A stretch of DNA of 64,000 nt from Bacteroidota bacterium (GTDB lineage Bacteria; Bacteroidota; Rhodothermia; Balneolales; HLUCCA01), in the NCBI GenBank assembly GCA_020832235.1, contig JAFIEZ010000018.1, forward strand, positions 248,001 to 312,000, written 5' to 3'. The translations under genes were made by a program, and so were the position numbers. Below, in pieces: positions 15,760-24,912 of this stretch (positions are counted from its first letter, which is position 1; the number at the start of each line of letters is the position of its first letter). Under the pieces are notes generated by a model, which was not told the origin of the DNA, made no database searches, and was given only the letters and a program-made list of their open reading frames with translations.

Positions 15760-17391
15760 TTATTCACGGATTATCTTCACATTCCGGAACATGAATTCGT
15801 TGTCGCTCACCCTCAGCGGTTTGCCGCTGGCGGTTGTCACGTTGCGTAGTACCACTTCTTCGGTAATGGCAATCGGAAACGGCTCATGATGGTGCTTATC
15901 CGTCTTATCGGGATTAAAATTCGCAAAAATGGCAGGACCTCTATAACCCTCGGGGTGATTCGAATCGTCGATGTGCAGATTTTCAATGATGATGCGGTGC
16001 GGCATGAAGGTCGGGTAACCGAAATCGTGCTGACCCGGATTGCGTCCGCCGATTAAACTGGCACTGGCCGTTCGTCCGCCAAACGGTACAAAGACTACAT
16101 CCCGAATCACCAGCTCCCCCTCCCAGGTACTGCCATAGTCCTGCCTGAGATTGATGAGGCTCCTGCCATAAACCCTCGAATTCTCCAGCAAAAAAATCCC
16201 GGTTCCGATGGCATTGATTCCCTGATGTCCCAGGGTTGAGTTCCGAATGGTTCCATTCGCAACCCCCATATGGGCATCGAAGCGGGAAAACACACAATTG
16301 TCGTACACCAGGTTTTTGCTGTAATTGGACCCCATAATGCCCCAGTAGGTGAGGTCGTTGATGTCGTTGGTCTGACGGCAATTCACAAAAGTGACATTAA
16401 TTGACCGGTTCACCGAAATATCGTAGCTGCCCATGGAGACGGGCAAACCGGCCGCCCCAATGGTTTCATAAGTTTTGCGACCGGTTAACAGCACATTGCT
16501 CACCGTTACATTCGCCGCCTGGCCGATGTTGATGAATCCGGAATAGGGTGCCCCGTGGTCACCCTCACCGATCACATGATGCTCAAGCCCGTCCACTACC
16601 ACATTCGACCGCCTGATTCCCAAACCCCGGTTGTGATACGTATACCTCGACTCCGCCTGATTGGCTATCGTGGTAAAATGTCCGCCGGTAACGCGCAGCG
16701 TGACCTCATCTATGGGAAGCGCCAGAACATCCGAAATACGGTCAAAGTCCCAGATAATCGGTCCATCCATATCCACATTCCCGTCGGCATCCACAATAAA
16801 AATATCGGTCTGAGGTGACCCCAAATTCTGATTTCGCCCGAACCGGATGAATCGCCGCACGGAGTCATCCGTCACCTGAACCAAGGCCGGACCCGGCAGG
16901 GTGACCCCAATATTGGTCTGATTTCGTTTCAGGCTGGTAATCCCCTCCAGCGCGAAAGGCTCCATGCTGGAAGTAACTTCAAAAACCTGCGCACGAATGT
17001 TTTCCAGGTCGGTATCGTCGATGATGAAGGATGCCGCCCCGAAATCCGTATCGGTCTGAATGGTGGCCGTGAGATCCCGCCCGCCGATGTAGTATGCGAA
17101 GCCTTCATCCGCCCGTACCGGCAACGCGTGTTCGTTGGCAAAATCATGTGTGGCGACGATGGCCGGCATGTCGTCGGTAGCACCATCCCCAATTGCACCA
17201 AAATCAGAGTAACGCACATACCCCCGGTTTATAAACGCATGCATTTCCTGATCAGACAAAGAATTCGCCCGACTTGCAGGAGTTGCTAAACCAGCTTCCC
17301 CGGCAGTGGTAGTCTCCATAACAGGCCGGCAGGAAATGGCCAGGACAAAGCCTAACGTCAACAGAACGGAATTTCGAAACATGTTTTTCAT
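15760..17391 (-). CDS. pectate-lyase-superfamily beta-helix lipoprotein
   Basis: 543 residues from the ATG at 17391. That start is preferred over one at 17460, since it is followed at once by a lipoprotein signal ('SVLLTLGFVLAISC', Cys21). 'VRYSDFGAIGDGATDDMPAI' at about residue 60 is the classic Pectate_lyase_3/GH28-type entry. The following 450 residues are a parallel beta-helix with Asn/Asp-rich turns ('NRSINVTFVNCRQTNDINDL', 'NSTLGHQGINAIGTGIFLLE'). It probably binds or cleaves a polysaccharide chain at the inner face of the outer membrane or at the surface. The gap to the toroid gene is 76 bp and to the VOC gene upstream 71 bp, so it is in the same operon. Whether it is a lyase or a hydrolase is not decidable from the sequence alone. 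Confidence 0.8.
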   Translation of the reverse strand: MKNMFRNSVLLTLGFVLAISCRPVMETTTAGEAGLATPASRANSLSDQEMHAFINRGYVRYSDFGAIGDGATDDMPAIVATHDFANEHALPVRADEGFAYYIGGRDLTATIQTDTDFGAASFIIDDTDLENIRAQVFEVTSSMEPFALEGITSLKRNQTNIGVTLPGPALVQVTDDSVRRFIRFGRNQNLGSPQTDIFIVDADGNVDMDGPIIWDFDRISDVLALPIDEVTLRVTGGHFTTIANQAESRYTYHNRGLGIRRSNVVVDGLEHHVIGEGDHGAPYSGFINIGQAANVTVSNVLLTGRKTYETIGAAGLPVSMGSYDISVNRSINVTFVNCRQTNDINDLTYWGIMGSNYSKNLVYDNCVFSRFDAHMGVANGTIRNSTLGHQGINAIGTGIFLLENSRVYGRSLINLRQDYGSTWEGELVIRDVVFVPFGGRTASASLIGGRNPGQHDFGYPTFMPHRIIIENLHIDDSNHPEGYRGPAIFANFNPDKTDKHHHEPFPIAITEEVVLRNVTTASGKPLRVSDNEFMFRNVKIIRE

Positions 17392-17462
17392 CGTGTTTGG
17401 TAATGTTGAGTCATACAAGAGTAAGCAATTATTCGTACATAAGCGGCGGCTACACTGCACTA

Positions 17463-17852
17463 CTATGGGACCAACATCGGCATGCCACGTTTGCAGAATT
17501 GAAGCGCAAGACCCCAGGGATCGCGCATCATGAGCAAATGCGAGCCGTCATCCAGATGCATTTCACTGACAAGCTCGGCGCCGGCCTCCAACAGTCGGGC
17601 TTTATCGCTGGATGGATCCTCCGAAACAAAAGCCAGGTGCAGAACCAGCGGATCCATCCGTTTATAATCGGGCACTCCATCGACCGGATTTCGATAGATT
17701 TCGATCATCACTTGTCCGCTGTCATCGGCCAGAAAGGTCATATACGGTGCTGCAGCCTGTTGCTTGACTACCCTCAAACCCAGATGCTTTTCATACCAAA
17801 TAGACATAGCTACAGGGTCTTCGACATTAAAGGCAACGTGTTCAATTTTCAT
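17463..17852 (-). CDS. VOC-superfamily (glyoxalase/dioxygenase-fold) protein
   Basis: 129 residues, two beta-alpha-beta-beta-beta modules. Metal-ligand positions expected for the superfamily are visible as His4 ('KIEHVAF'), Glu near 51 ('MIEIYRNP') and His near 73 ('LVLHLAF'). The fourth position, usually Glu, is Gln in 'GLALQFCKR', so metal binding may be weakened. Function in the glycan operon is unknown; conversion of a small aldehyde or keto product is possible. It sits between the acetylesterase (30 bp) and the beta-helix lipoprotein (71 bp), hence co-transcribed. Confidence 0.85.
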   Translation of the reverse strand: MKIEHVAFNVEDPVAMSIWYEKHLGLRVVKQQAAAPYMTFLADDSGQVMIEIYRNPVDGVPDYKRMDPLVLHLAFVSEDPSSDKARLLEAGAELVSEMHLDDGSHLLMMRDPWGLALQFCKRGMPMLVP

Positions 17853-17882
17853 ACATTTGGATGTAAATATTTATGTGGATGG

Positions 17883-18752
17883 CTATCGGAACAAACCACG
17901 GAGCCACTGCCAAAACCCGCGCTTTTGCACGGTTTCTGTGGCATGAAAGGTGTTCAAATAGGTCTGTGCATAGCGCTCACCCATGGTGCGCAACGCCTCC
18001 GAGCTGAAATGGGTACTATCGCCAATGTGCGACAAATCGGTTGTTGGCACGACTGCCGAACGAGGATCGTTTGCGGCATAGTCATGAATTACATCATTGA
18101 TGCGAGCGCGATTTACAGCGTTTTTGTCGTGCAGTCCGAGCTCGCCAAGTATCACCGGAAGCTGCTCATTTCCGGCATACTCCCGAAATAGGCGAAATAA
18201 TTCGGTTATTCGATCTTGATAATATGGGATGTTCCTGTCGTTGGCATCGCTCTCGCCCTGATGCCAGAGTACCGCTTTCGGTGTTCCCCGTTGCATGGCA
18301 GCATCCAGTTGCTCCCGAAAATTTGTGCGTAAATGCACGCCTCGAAACAGCTCATCGTCCAGCCATTGTGAAATGGCACTTCCACCGACCGCCGTAGGAA
18401 CGAGCAGCACCGAAATAGAATCGGGCAGTTGCGTGATCAAGGTATAGCCAAAACGGTGCCCAAGATCGAGCCCGGTTCGGGTTGGTTCGAGGTAATGCAG
18501 TGGGGACTTGGCCAGAACAATATTGCCGTTGCGGTCAAGGGTGAAGACCCTCGGGTGCGAAAGGGTGTCTTGCGGCTCTACCTGACCCCGCCCGGCCATA
18601 TTCGACTGTCCGGCCATCATGAAAATCCACAGGTTATGCTTCTCCGGGAGGGCTTCCGGGTACTCTACCGCGATTGGAAAGTAGCGGGTGCGATCATCTG
18701 TCTGGATAAAAGCCAGCAGAAACGCTGTAATTAATAGCAGGGCGATTTTCAT
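17883..18752 (-). CDS. sialate O-acetylesterase-like (SASA/SGNH) carbohydrate acetylesterase
   Basis: 289 residues with an N-terminal export signal ('IALLLITAFLLAFIQ'). SGNH-hydrolase blocks: 'MMAGQSNMAGRG' (nucleophile Ser, about residue 50), 'WHQGESDANDRN' (about 165) and 'DSTHFSSEALRTMG' (Asp/His pair, about 245). This is the SASA domain of carbohydrate esterases that remove O-acetyl groups from sugars. It is the first gene of the five-gene minus-strand operon ending at 12549. With the esterase at 10087 it gives the locus two deacetylation activities, so the glycan is probably acetylated. Confidence 0.9.
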   Translation of the reverse strand: MKIALLLITAFLLAFIQTDDRTRYFPIAVEYPEALPEKHNLWIFMMAGQSNMAGRGQVEPQDTLSHPRVFTLDRNGNIVLAKSPLHYLEPTRTGLDLGHRFGYTLITQLPDSISVLLVPTAVGGSAISQWLDDELFRGVHLRTNFREQLDAAMQRGTPKAVLWHQGESDANDRNIPYYQDRITELFRLFREYAGNEQLPVILGELGLHDKNAVNRARINDVIHDYAANDPRSAVVPTTDLSHIGDSTHFSSEALRTMGERYAQTYLNTFHATETVQKRGFWQWLRGLFR

Positions 18753-18987
18753 GTAGAATTACATTACAGCAAACGATGGGTGCACACCTGGAAGCAACTA
18801 CTTTAGACGTTCGAAAATAAGCTTTGACAAAAAGGGTGCACATTAGTGCAGGTTGAAGCACAAATGAAAGATGAGAGACATCTGGATTACCAACACATGG
18901 AAATCAAACGCTCTCAGTTGTGTTAATGACGTTAGAAAAGCCAAATATCGTTACATCAATTCATGTTCTTGAAGTAAGACTTCCTTC

Positions 18988-21447
18988 TCATTTACTCAAC
19001 ACCTCTTTCAACTTTTGGATGGATACCGGCTTTGTTAAGAATTCGTCCATCCCGGCTTTCAGGCACCTGTCTTTTTCTTCCTCGAAAGCCCCGGCTGTGA
19101 GAGCAACAATCCGTGTTTTATTTTGGGCATCGCCTTCAAGTTCACGGATAGCTCGCGTTGCTTCCAACCCGTCCATTTCGGGCATTTGTATATCCATAAA
19201 TATGATTTCGGGCGCGTGTTTTTTATACAGCTCAACAGCGCTGACACCATTCAGTGCCTCAAATACATCAGCACCCGGGCATTCTGTTTTGAGAATGGCT
19301 TTTAACAAAATTGTATTCAGTGGCACATCCTCTGCAATTAAAATGCGTTTACCCGAACAGTAATCTGCTGAGACGGCAACTCGACTTAGTTTACTTACAT
19401 CCGTTTTGTGTATTTCCGGTGCAATTTCATTCGGATCATAAGTGGTAGTTAATGTAAACCAGAAACGACTACCCTTTCCCGGGGTGCTTTCCAGGTAAAT
19501 TTCAGAGTCCATTTTCGCAGCCAACAGATTTGATATAATAAGCCCAAGCCCGGTACCCCCGAATTTTCGCGTTGTTGACGTATCTGCCTGTTGAAATGCT
19601 TGAAAAAGTCTACTTTTTTGATCTGGTTTAATCCCTATACCCGTATCGGTTACGGCAAAAGTCAACCTACCTGTGTGCTCGTTCCCGTTCACTGCGCTAC
19701 GTAGTTCAGAACTGTCTTTCGAGGTGGTATCTTCGTCAGCGTGGTCAAAAGATACCTGCAGACGAACACTACCTTCATTCGTAAATTTGATGGCATTACT
19801 CAAAAGGTTTACGATGATCTGCTTTACGCGAAGGGCATCTAAAGTGACCATATTTGGCACCGTTTCATTTTTTACAATCTCAAGTGAAAGTCCTTTTGAT
19901 TCAGCCTGAAACTTTACAACATTAACAGCATCATCGAGCACTTCCGACAACACCACTTTTTGCAAATCAAGTTGCATGTAACCGGCTTCTATCTTTGAAA
20001 AATCCAGGATGTCGTTGATAATGCCAAGCAAGGTCTTTCCGGATGTCTGAGCATTAAGGGTATATGCCCGCTGCGTATCATCCAGCGGTGTTCTGAGCAA
20101 CAGGTCTGTGAAACCAATTACCCCATTCAGGGGCGTTCGAATTTCATGGCTCATGTTGGCCAGGAAACGACTCTTGGCCTGACTCGCCTCCTCTGCTTTC
20201 AGTGCAAGCTTTTCATTCTCCAGCGATCGGTTTTCAAGCTCCTTATTAACAGACATCATTTCCTTTTGAAACTTTTCCCTGTTAATCTTTTCACGTGTAA
20301 GAGCCATCACCCAGGCTGCCATTAACGCAAGAATAAGCATCGTTGCAGTTGTTCCAGTTACAATGAAGGGCCACCAGCCTTGCCATATATCCTTTAATGT
20401 CGTCTCAGGAATATCATCGAAAGGTGGCAACCTTAATGCACGAGACAATACTTCTACATCGAGATAGTCGGCAGGTATGGTATAACCATAGATTCCCGCC
20501 TCACGCGCAGCCGGGTGCTCCGGATCAATCGAAAGCAAGGCGGATGTAAACTGTCGCACTGCCCGATGATTCACATGTGGAAGAGCAAACACCGGCCATT
20601 CGGGATAAAGACGGGTAGACGTTATAAATCCTAAATGATCAAAATACTTTTGGTTTATAATATAAAGTGAATCCGGATCGATTTCGCCCCGCGCTGCCAT
20701 TTCCTCTACCACACCACTCCTTACAAATGCAACATTGGCTTCACCTGAAAACAATGTAAGCAGCGATTCTTGATGCCCCCCGGTTAATAAAAGATTCTTG
20801 ATGTCACGGGGTAATTGAATACCCTGCTCTGCCAGTTCCATAGCCTGTGCCCGGTACCCTCCCATGTGCTGCGTGCTTGGAGCTGCAACTATTGTATTTC
20901 GTACATCACCAAGGCTTCGGATGTGCGTGTTCCTTTGGTGGGTTGCAATTACGCCAGACAGGTATTGCTGAGGATTTCCGGAAGCATCGAGAGAAACCAA
21001 GGTGGCAATAACTCCAGACAGCGGAAACTGTCGACGAATTGCCAAAAAGTGGGTAGGATTGGTAGTAACAATGTCGAACTCTCGGTTTTGAATACCTTCG
21101 TAAATCCCATCCATTAGTACTACATGCATTAGGATCTCATAATCTGGCATAGCATTGTTTAAATAGGCTACTATTGGTGCGTACTGCTCGGCAGTACGTT
21201 CCACACCCAAATAGGCAAATATACCCCAATTGATTTGCTCTAGATAGCGCTCCTGATCAGGCAACGTTCCTGTAAGACTACCAACTGCTGTGAGTTCAGA
21301 CACTACGCTTTCTGTACGAAGCTCTGTGCCATTAGCCACATCAACTATGCCTGACAATATGAATAGGGCGAAAGCAGCTTTGGCGGTAGTTGCGACCATC
21401 CCTTTTAAAAAGCTCAAAAAATATGAGCGAGCAGACAATTTATCCAT
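18988..21447 (-). CDS. hybrid sensor histidine kinase with fused PhnD/TtrS-like solute-binding sensor
   Basis: 819 residues. An N-terminal export signal is followed by a periplasmic PhnD/SsuA-type binding domain (about 70-350: '[17 protein letters not shown]', '[16 protein letters not shown]', '[20 protein letters not shown]') like that of tetrathionate sensors TtrS. Then come a membrane helix (360-384), a coiled coil, HisKA with phospho-acceptor His434 ('[12 protein letters not shown]'), HATPase ('NLLSNAIKF', 'DTGIGI', 'FGGTGLGL') and a C-terminal receiver with Asp about 752 ('[10 protein letters not shown]') and 'LTKPV'. It detects a small periplasmic solute, possibly an anion. No DNA-binding response regulator is adjacent. 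It lies 235 bp upstream of the glycan operon on the same strand, so a role in its control is possible but unproven. Confidence 0.92.
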   Translation of the reverse strand: MDKLSARSYFLSFLKGMVATTAKAAFALFILSGIVDVANGTELRTESVVSELTAVGSLTGTLPDQERYLEQINWGIFAYLGVERTAEQYAPIVAYLNNAMPDYEILMHVVLMDGIYEGIQNREFDIVTTNPTHFLAIRRQFPLSGVIATLVSLDASGNPQQYLSGVIATHQRNTHIRSLGDVRNTIVAAPSTQHMGGYRAQAMELAEQGIQLPRDIKNLLLTGGHQESLLTLFSGEANVAFVRSGVVEEMAARGEIDPDSLYIINQKYFDHLGFITSTRLYPEWPVFALPHVNHRAVRQFTSALLSIDPEHPAAREAGIYGYTIPADYLDVEVLSRALRLPPFDDIPETTLKDIWQGWWPFIVTGTTATMLILALMAAWVMALTREKINREKFQKEMMSVNKELENRSLENEKLALKAEEASQAKSRFLANMSHEIRTPLNGVIGFTDLLLRTPLDDTQRAYTLNAQTSGKTLLGIINDILDFSKIEAGYMQLDLQKVVLSEVLDDAVNVVKFQAESKGLSLEIVKNETVPNMVTLDALRVKQIIVNLLSNAIKFTNEGSVRLQVSFDHADEDTTSKDSSELRSAVNGNEHTGRLTFAVTDTGIGIKPDQKSRLFQAFQQADTSTTRKFGGTGLGLIISNLLAAKMDSEIYLESTPGKGSRFWFTLTTTYDPNEIAPEIHKTDVSKLSRVAVSADYCSGKRILIAEDVPLNTILLKAILKTECPGADVFEALNGVSAVELYKKHAPEIIFMDIQMPEMDGLEATRAIRELEGDAQNKTRIVALTAGAFEEEKDRCLKAGMDEFLTKPVSIQKLKEVLSK

Positions 21448-21698
21448 AGCACCCGGTCACCTGCCTGTTTACCACATTAACAGACACTCATTATTTACAA
21501 TGTTGCAATTAAACGGTTAGAAGCAACGCCCCAATTGTGCTTCATAATAATTACGTTATCGTCACCAAACTCGTAACCTAAATGTACTGCTAAAAAACAA
21601 ATTTGATGTAAAATTTATCCCAAATCTATTACCAACTTTTTACGTACCCCATACAATGTATTCTTAATAACTTACCGCGCAATTTGTAACCAAATCAA

Positions 21699-23972
21699 AT
21701 GAAATTGGAATCTTATATCCAGCGTATATATTTAGCAACTTATAGGTACAGGCAATTTGCCTTACCACTTCTATTATCTTGCCTTTTCACCGTATTCAGT
21801 CCACTTGCAAGCGCAGCTCAGCACGACACACAGGGGTTCACGAGCACAGCCGATGAAACCCATCTGATTACCGCACATCGCCTGCTTGCTGGTGAAATCA
21901 TATCCATCGATGGTCGACTTGATGAAGACGTATGGAATCGCATTCCCGGCATAAGCAGCTTTCGCCAGCAAGAACCGGTTGAAGGCGCCACTCCCAGCCA
22001 GGAAACCTACATTCAGATTGCCTACGACAGCGACAACCTGTACATCGCAGCCCGCATGTTCGACTCGGATGTAAGCGGTATACGCGGATGGGAACGGCGC
22101 CGCGATCAGGGCCTTGGCGCCGACGATCGCTTTATGTGGATTCTCGACACCTTCAACGACGGCCGAACCGCCTACTTCTTCGAAGTAAATCCACTCGGAC
22201 TCATGGGTGACGGCCTGCTCACTACCGGTCAGGGCAGCAGCGTGAATAAAGCCTGGAATGGCATTTGGGATGCCAGAGTAGAAATTACCAGCGAAGGATG
22301 GATGGTAGAAGTACGCATCCCCTTCCGAACACTTGATTTCAATCCCGACAATCCGGTCTGGGGAGTTAATTTTCAACGCACGGTCCGCCGAAACAACGAA
22401 GAAATCGTATGGGCAGGATGGCGACGAAATCAAGGACTTTTCAGACCACAAAACGCAGGTACGTTAATCGGACTGGAAGGACTTAGTCAGGGCCTCGGTC
22501 TCGAAATAAAGCCCTACCTCATGGCAAATCCATCCCGCCGTTGGCAAGACGGTAGCACATCCAATACATTACGCCGCGATGCCGGCTTCGATATCACCTA
22601 CAGCATTACGCCCGGCATTCGAAGCTCACTTTCGGTTAACACCGATTTTGCCGAAGCAGAAGTGGACGAACGCCGTGTTAACCTCACCCGTTTCCCACTG
22701 CAATTTCCCGAGCAGCGCGATTTCTTCCTCGAAGGCAGCAGTATCTTTTCATTCGCTCCGGGCAGTGGTCCGAATCCGTTTTTCAGTCGTCGTATCGGTC
22801 TTGTAGGCGGCAACCCCGTTCCCATTGTACTGGGGGCCCGTGTTATTGGCCGAACTGGCAACACCGGAATCGGATTCTACCAGATACGTACCGGTGAAAG
22901 CACCCTTCCATCAGAAGACTTCACTGTCGCACGACTCACCCAGAATTTCGGAGCCGAAAGTAAGATTGGCGTAATCTACACCCGCAGAGATCAGTTCGGC
23001 GACAAAAACGCGTTCGCCAGAGAGACCTTCGGAACAGACCTTGAACTGGAAACTTCCCGCTTTATGGGCAACAAAAATCTCCAATTTCAGCTGTTTTTTG
23101 TAGGTCACACCGCAGACAGTCCTCTCGATGAATCTTCTTTCTACGACCGAACCGTACGCGGTATGCGCATATCCTTCCCCAACTTCCCATTTTACGGTCA
23201 CGCCAGCTACAGGGAGTTCGGCGATGCTTACAATCCCGCTGTCGGATTCGCCCCACGCAACGGATTCCGCCGTTTTCAGCCAACGGTTGGATACACGCAC
23301 ATGACGCGGAACAGTACGCTGGTACGCTCCCTCAACACCCAGCTGTACTACGAATACCTCATGGACATGGACTTCCGGGCAGAAACGATTCGGGTGAACG
23401 CCCGTCCTGTTACGGTGCGCCTCGAATCGGGCGGACAATTCGGATTCAGCCTGGATTGGATTTACGATCGATTGGATGCGCCTTTTGATATCCGCCGCGA
23501 TGGCAGCATTATTATTCCTGCAGATGAATACCGCAACGTGGGAGGAGAATTTTGGATGAGTACCAATCGGGCAGCGCCTATTTCCGCAGATTTCGGGCTT
23601 TCGCACGAAAGCTTCTGGACCGGAACCCGCACCCAGCTGCAGGCCGGCTCAACGGTTCGTCCGGCGCCGGGTATTAATTTGAGCAGCGCCTGGGCGCGTA
23701 CACAGGTAGACCTGGCAGAAGGCAGCTTCACAACAGACCTGCTGCGATTCAGAGGTAACCTTGACTTCACCCCATTTGTGTCGGTTACCGGCATCGTTCA
23801 GTACGACACGCTCAGCGAGCTGGTAGGCTTCTATCAACGACTACGCTGGATTGTACGTCCCGGTGCGGATGTGTACCTGGTGTACATCTACAATTGGATT
23901 AACGAAGACGACCGTCTACGCCCTTTGGAGACCAGCGGCTCGGTGAAAGTCAGCTACACCTACCGTTTTTAG
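21699..23972 (+). CDS. secreted CBM9-like / DUF5916 outer-membrane protein
   Basis: 757 residues. The signal peptide ends 'SPLASAAQ'. Residues about 60-240 are a family-9 carbohydrate-binding-like (DOMON-type) sandwich ('SIDGRLDEDVWNRIPGISSF', 'YIAARMFDSD', 'EVRIPFRTLDF'). Residues about 260-757 are DUF5916, a predicted outer-membrane beta-barrel, ending in 'KVSYTYRF' with a terminal Phe. The family is common in Bacteroidota-related bacteria and its function is not established; hydrolase or peptidase association has been suggested by context only. It is divergent from the hybrid kinase at 21447 across a 251 bp region. Confidence 0.88.
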   Translation: MKLESYIQRIYLATYRYRQFALPLLLSCLFTVFSPLASAAQHDTQGFTSTADETHLITAHRLLAGEIISIDGRLDEDVWNRIPGISSFRQQEPVEGATPSQETYIQIAYDSDNLYIAARMFDSDVSGIRGWERRRDQGLGADDRFMWILDTFNDGRTAYFFEVNPLGLMGDGLLTTGQGSSVNKAWNGIWDARVEITSEGWMVEVRIPFRTLDFNPDNPVWGVNFQRTVRRNNEEIVWAGWRRNQGLFRPQNAGTLIGLEGLSQGLGLEIKPYLMANPSRRWQDGSTSNTLRRDAGFDITYSITPGIRSSLSVNTDFAEAEVDERRVNLTRFPLQFPEQRDFFLEGSSIFSFAPGSGPNPFFSRRIGLVGGNPVPIVLGARVIGRTGNTGIGFYQIRTGESTLPSEDFTVARLTQNFGAESKIGVIYTRRDQFGDKNAFARETFGTDLELETSRFMGNKNLQFQLFFVGHTADSPLDESSFYDRTVRGMRISFPNFPFYGHASYREFGDAYNPAVGFAPRNGFRRFQPTVGYTHMTRNSTLVRSLNTQLYYEYLMDMDFRAETIRVNARPVTVRLESGGQFGFSLDWIYDRLDAPFDIRRDGSIIIPADEYRNVGGEFWMSTNRAAPISADFGLSHESFWTGTRTQLQAGSTVRPAPGINLSSAWARTQVDLAEGSFTTDLLRFRGNLDFTPFVSVTGIVQYDTLSELVGFYQRLRWIVRPGADVYLVYIYNWINEDDRLRPLETSGSVKVSYTYRF

Positions 23973-24039
23973 GGTGTAACATTCGGTTTAAGGCGCATCA
24001 TGCGAAAATAAGACTCTTGAAATCCCTATTTTCACATCC

Positions 24040-24912
24040 ATGCAGTACCTCATATTTGTCACTTTTTTGTGGGCCTTCTCCTTCAGCCTCATTGATGTCT
24101 ACCTTGCCGGCAAGGTAGATGGCGATTTTGCCGTATTAACACGCGTGATCCTGGCCGGACTCCTATTCCTGCCGCTTACCCGCTGGAACGGTGTTCCGGG
24201 CAAGCTGAAACTGGGCACAATGGCCGTTGGGACACTCATGATTGGTATCACCTATCTGTGTTTATACCGGTCGTTTCTGTACCTCACCGTACCCGAAGTA
24301 CTGCTCTTCACCGTCACTACACCACTGTATGTATCGCTCATTGACGATGCGCTCAACAAACGCTTCTCCCCCATAGCGCTCATAGCGGCCCTGCTTGCCG
24401 TTCTGGGTGCCGGATACATCCGCTATGACGGCATTACAGGCTCATTTCTAACAGGATTCATCCTCATTCAAACAGCCAACCTGGCCTTCGCCGCCGGACA
24501 AACCGGCTATGCGAACCTTGTGCGTCGCTTCCCGACCGACATCCCTCAACACCGCTTTTTTGGTTATTTCTTCGCCGGTGGACTCCTCATTACACTTCCA
24601 TCCTTCCTCATATTCGGAAACACAGCCATGATGCCCGAAACTACGCTTCAATGGGGCATTCTGCTTTGGCTCGGACTCGGAGCATCGGGTGTGGGACTCT
24701 TCCTGTGGAACAAAGGGGCAACACGGGTGGATGCCGGCACGCTCGCCATTATGAATAATATGCTGATTCCAGCCGGAATTCTGGTCAACCTGCTGTTCTG
24801 GAACAAAGAGGCAGACCTGCTGAGGCTTGCCATCGGCGGGGCGGTTATTTTACTGTCGCTGTGGGTAAACCATCGTTTTTCGAAGCGTGGGAGTGTCGTC
24901 GCTACAATTTAA
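24040..24912 (+). CDS. EamA/DMT-family membrane transporter
   Basis: 290 residues, ten predicted hydrophobic helices in two EamA repeats ('LIFVTFLWAFSFSLIDVYLA' at the start; second repeat from about residue 150). The family exports or imports small metabolites such as amino acids and sugars across the inner membrane; the substrate is not predictable. It follows the DUF5916 gene by 67 bp. Its stop overlaps by four bases the stop of the convergent amino-acid permease at 24909. Confidence 0.9.
   Translation: MQYLIFVTFLWAFSFSLIDVYLAGKVDGDFAVLTRVILAGLLFLPLTRWNGVPGKLKLGTMAVGTLMIGITYLCLYRSFLYLTVPEVLLFTVTTPLYVSLIDDALNKRFSPIALIAALLAVLGAGYIRYDGITGSFLTGFILIQTANLAFAAGQTGYANLVRRFPTDIPQHRFFGYFFAGGLLITLPSFLIFGNTAMMPETTLQWGILLWLGLGASGVGLFLWNKGATRVDAGTLAIMNNMLIPAGILVNLLFWNKEADLLRLAIGGAVILLSLWVNHRFSKRGSVVATI

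Noticed and set aside
17397-18191. 264-codon plus-strand frame opposite the VOC and acetylesterase genes
   Set aside because: It overlaps two clearly homologous minus-strand genes and its translation has no recognisable domain or plausible composition.
21774-22451. 225-codon minus-strand frame inside the DUF5916 gene
   Set aside because: Antisense to a well-supported gene; no family features.
22911-23606. 231-codon minus-strand frame inside the DUF5916 gene
   Set aside because: Same reason: antisense shadow in a GC-richer coding region.
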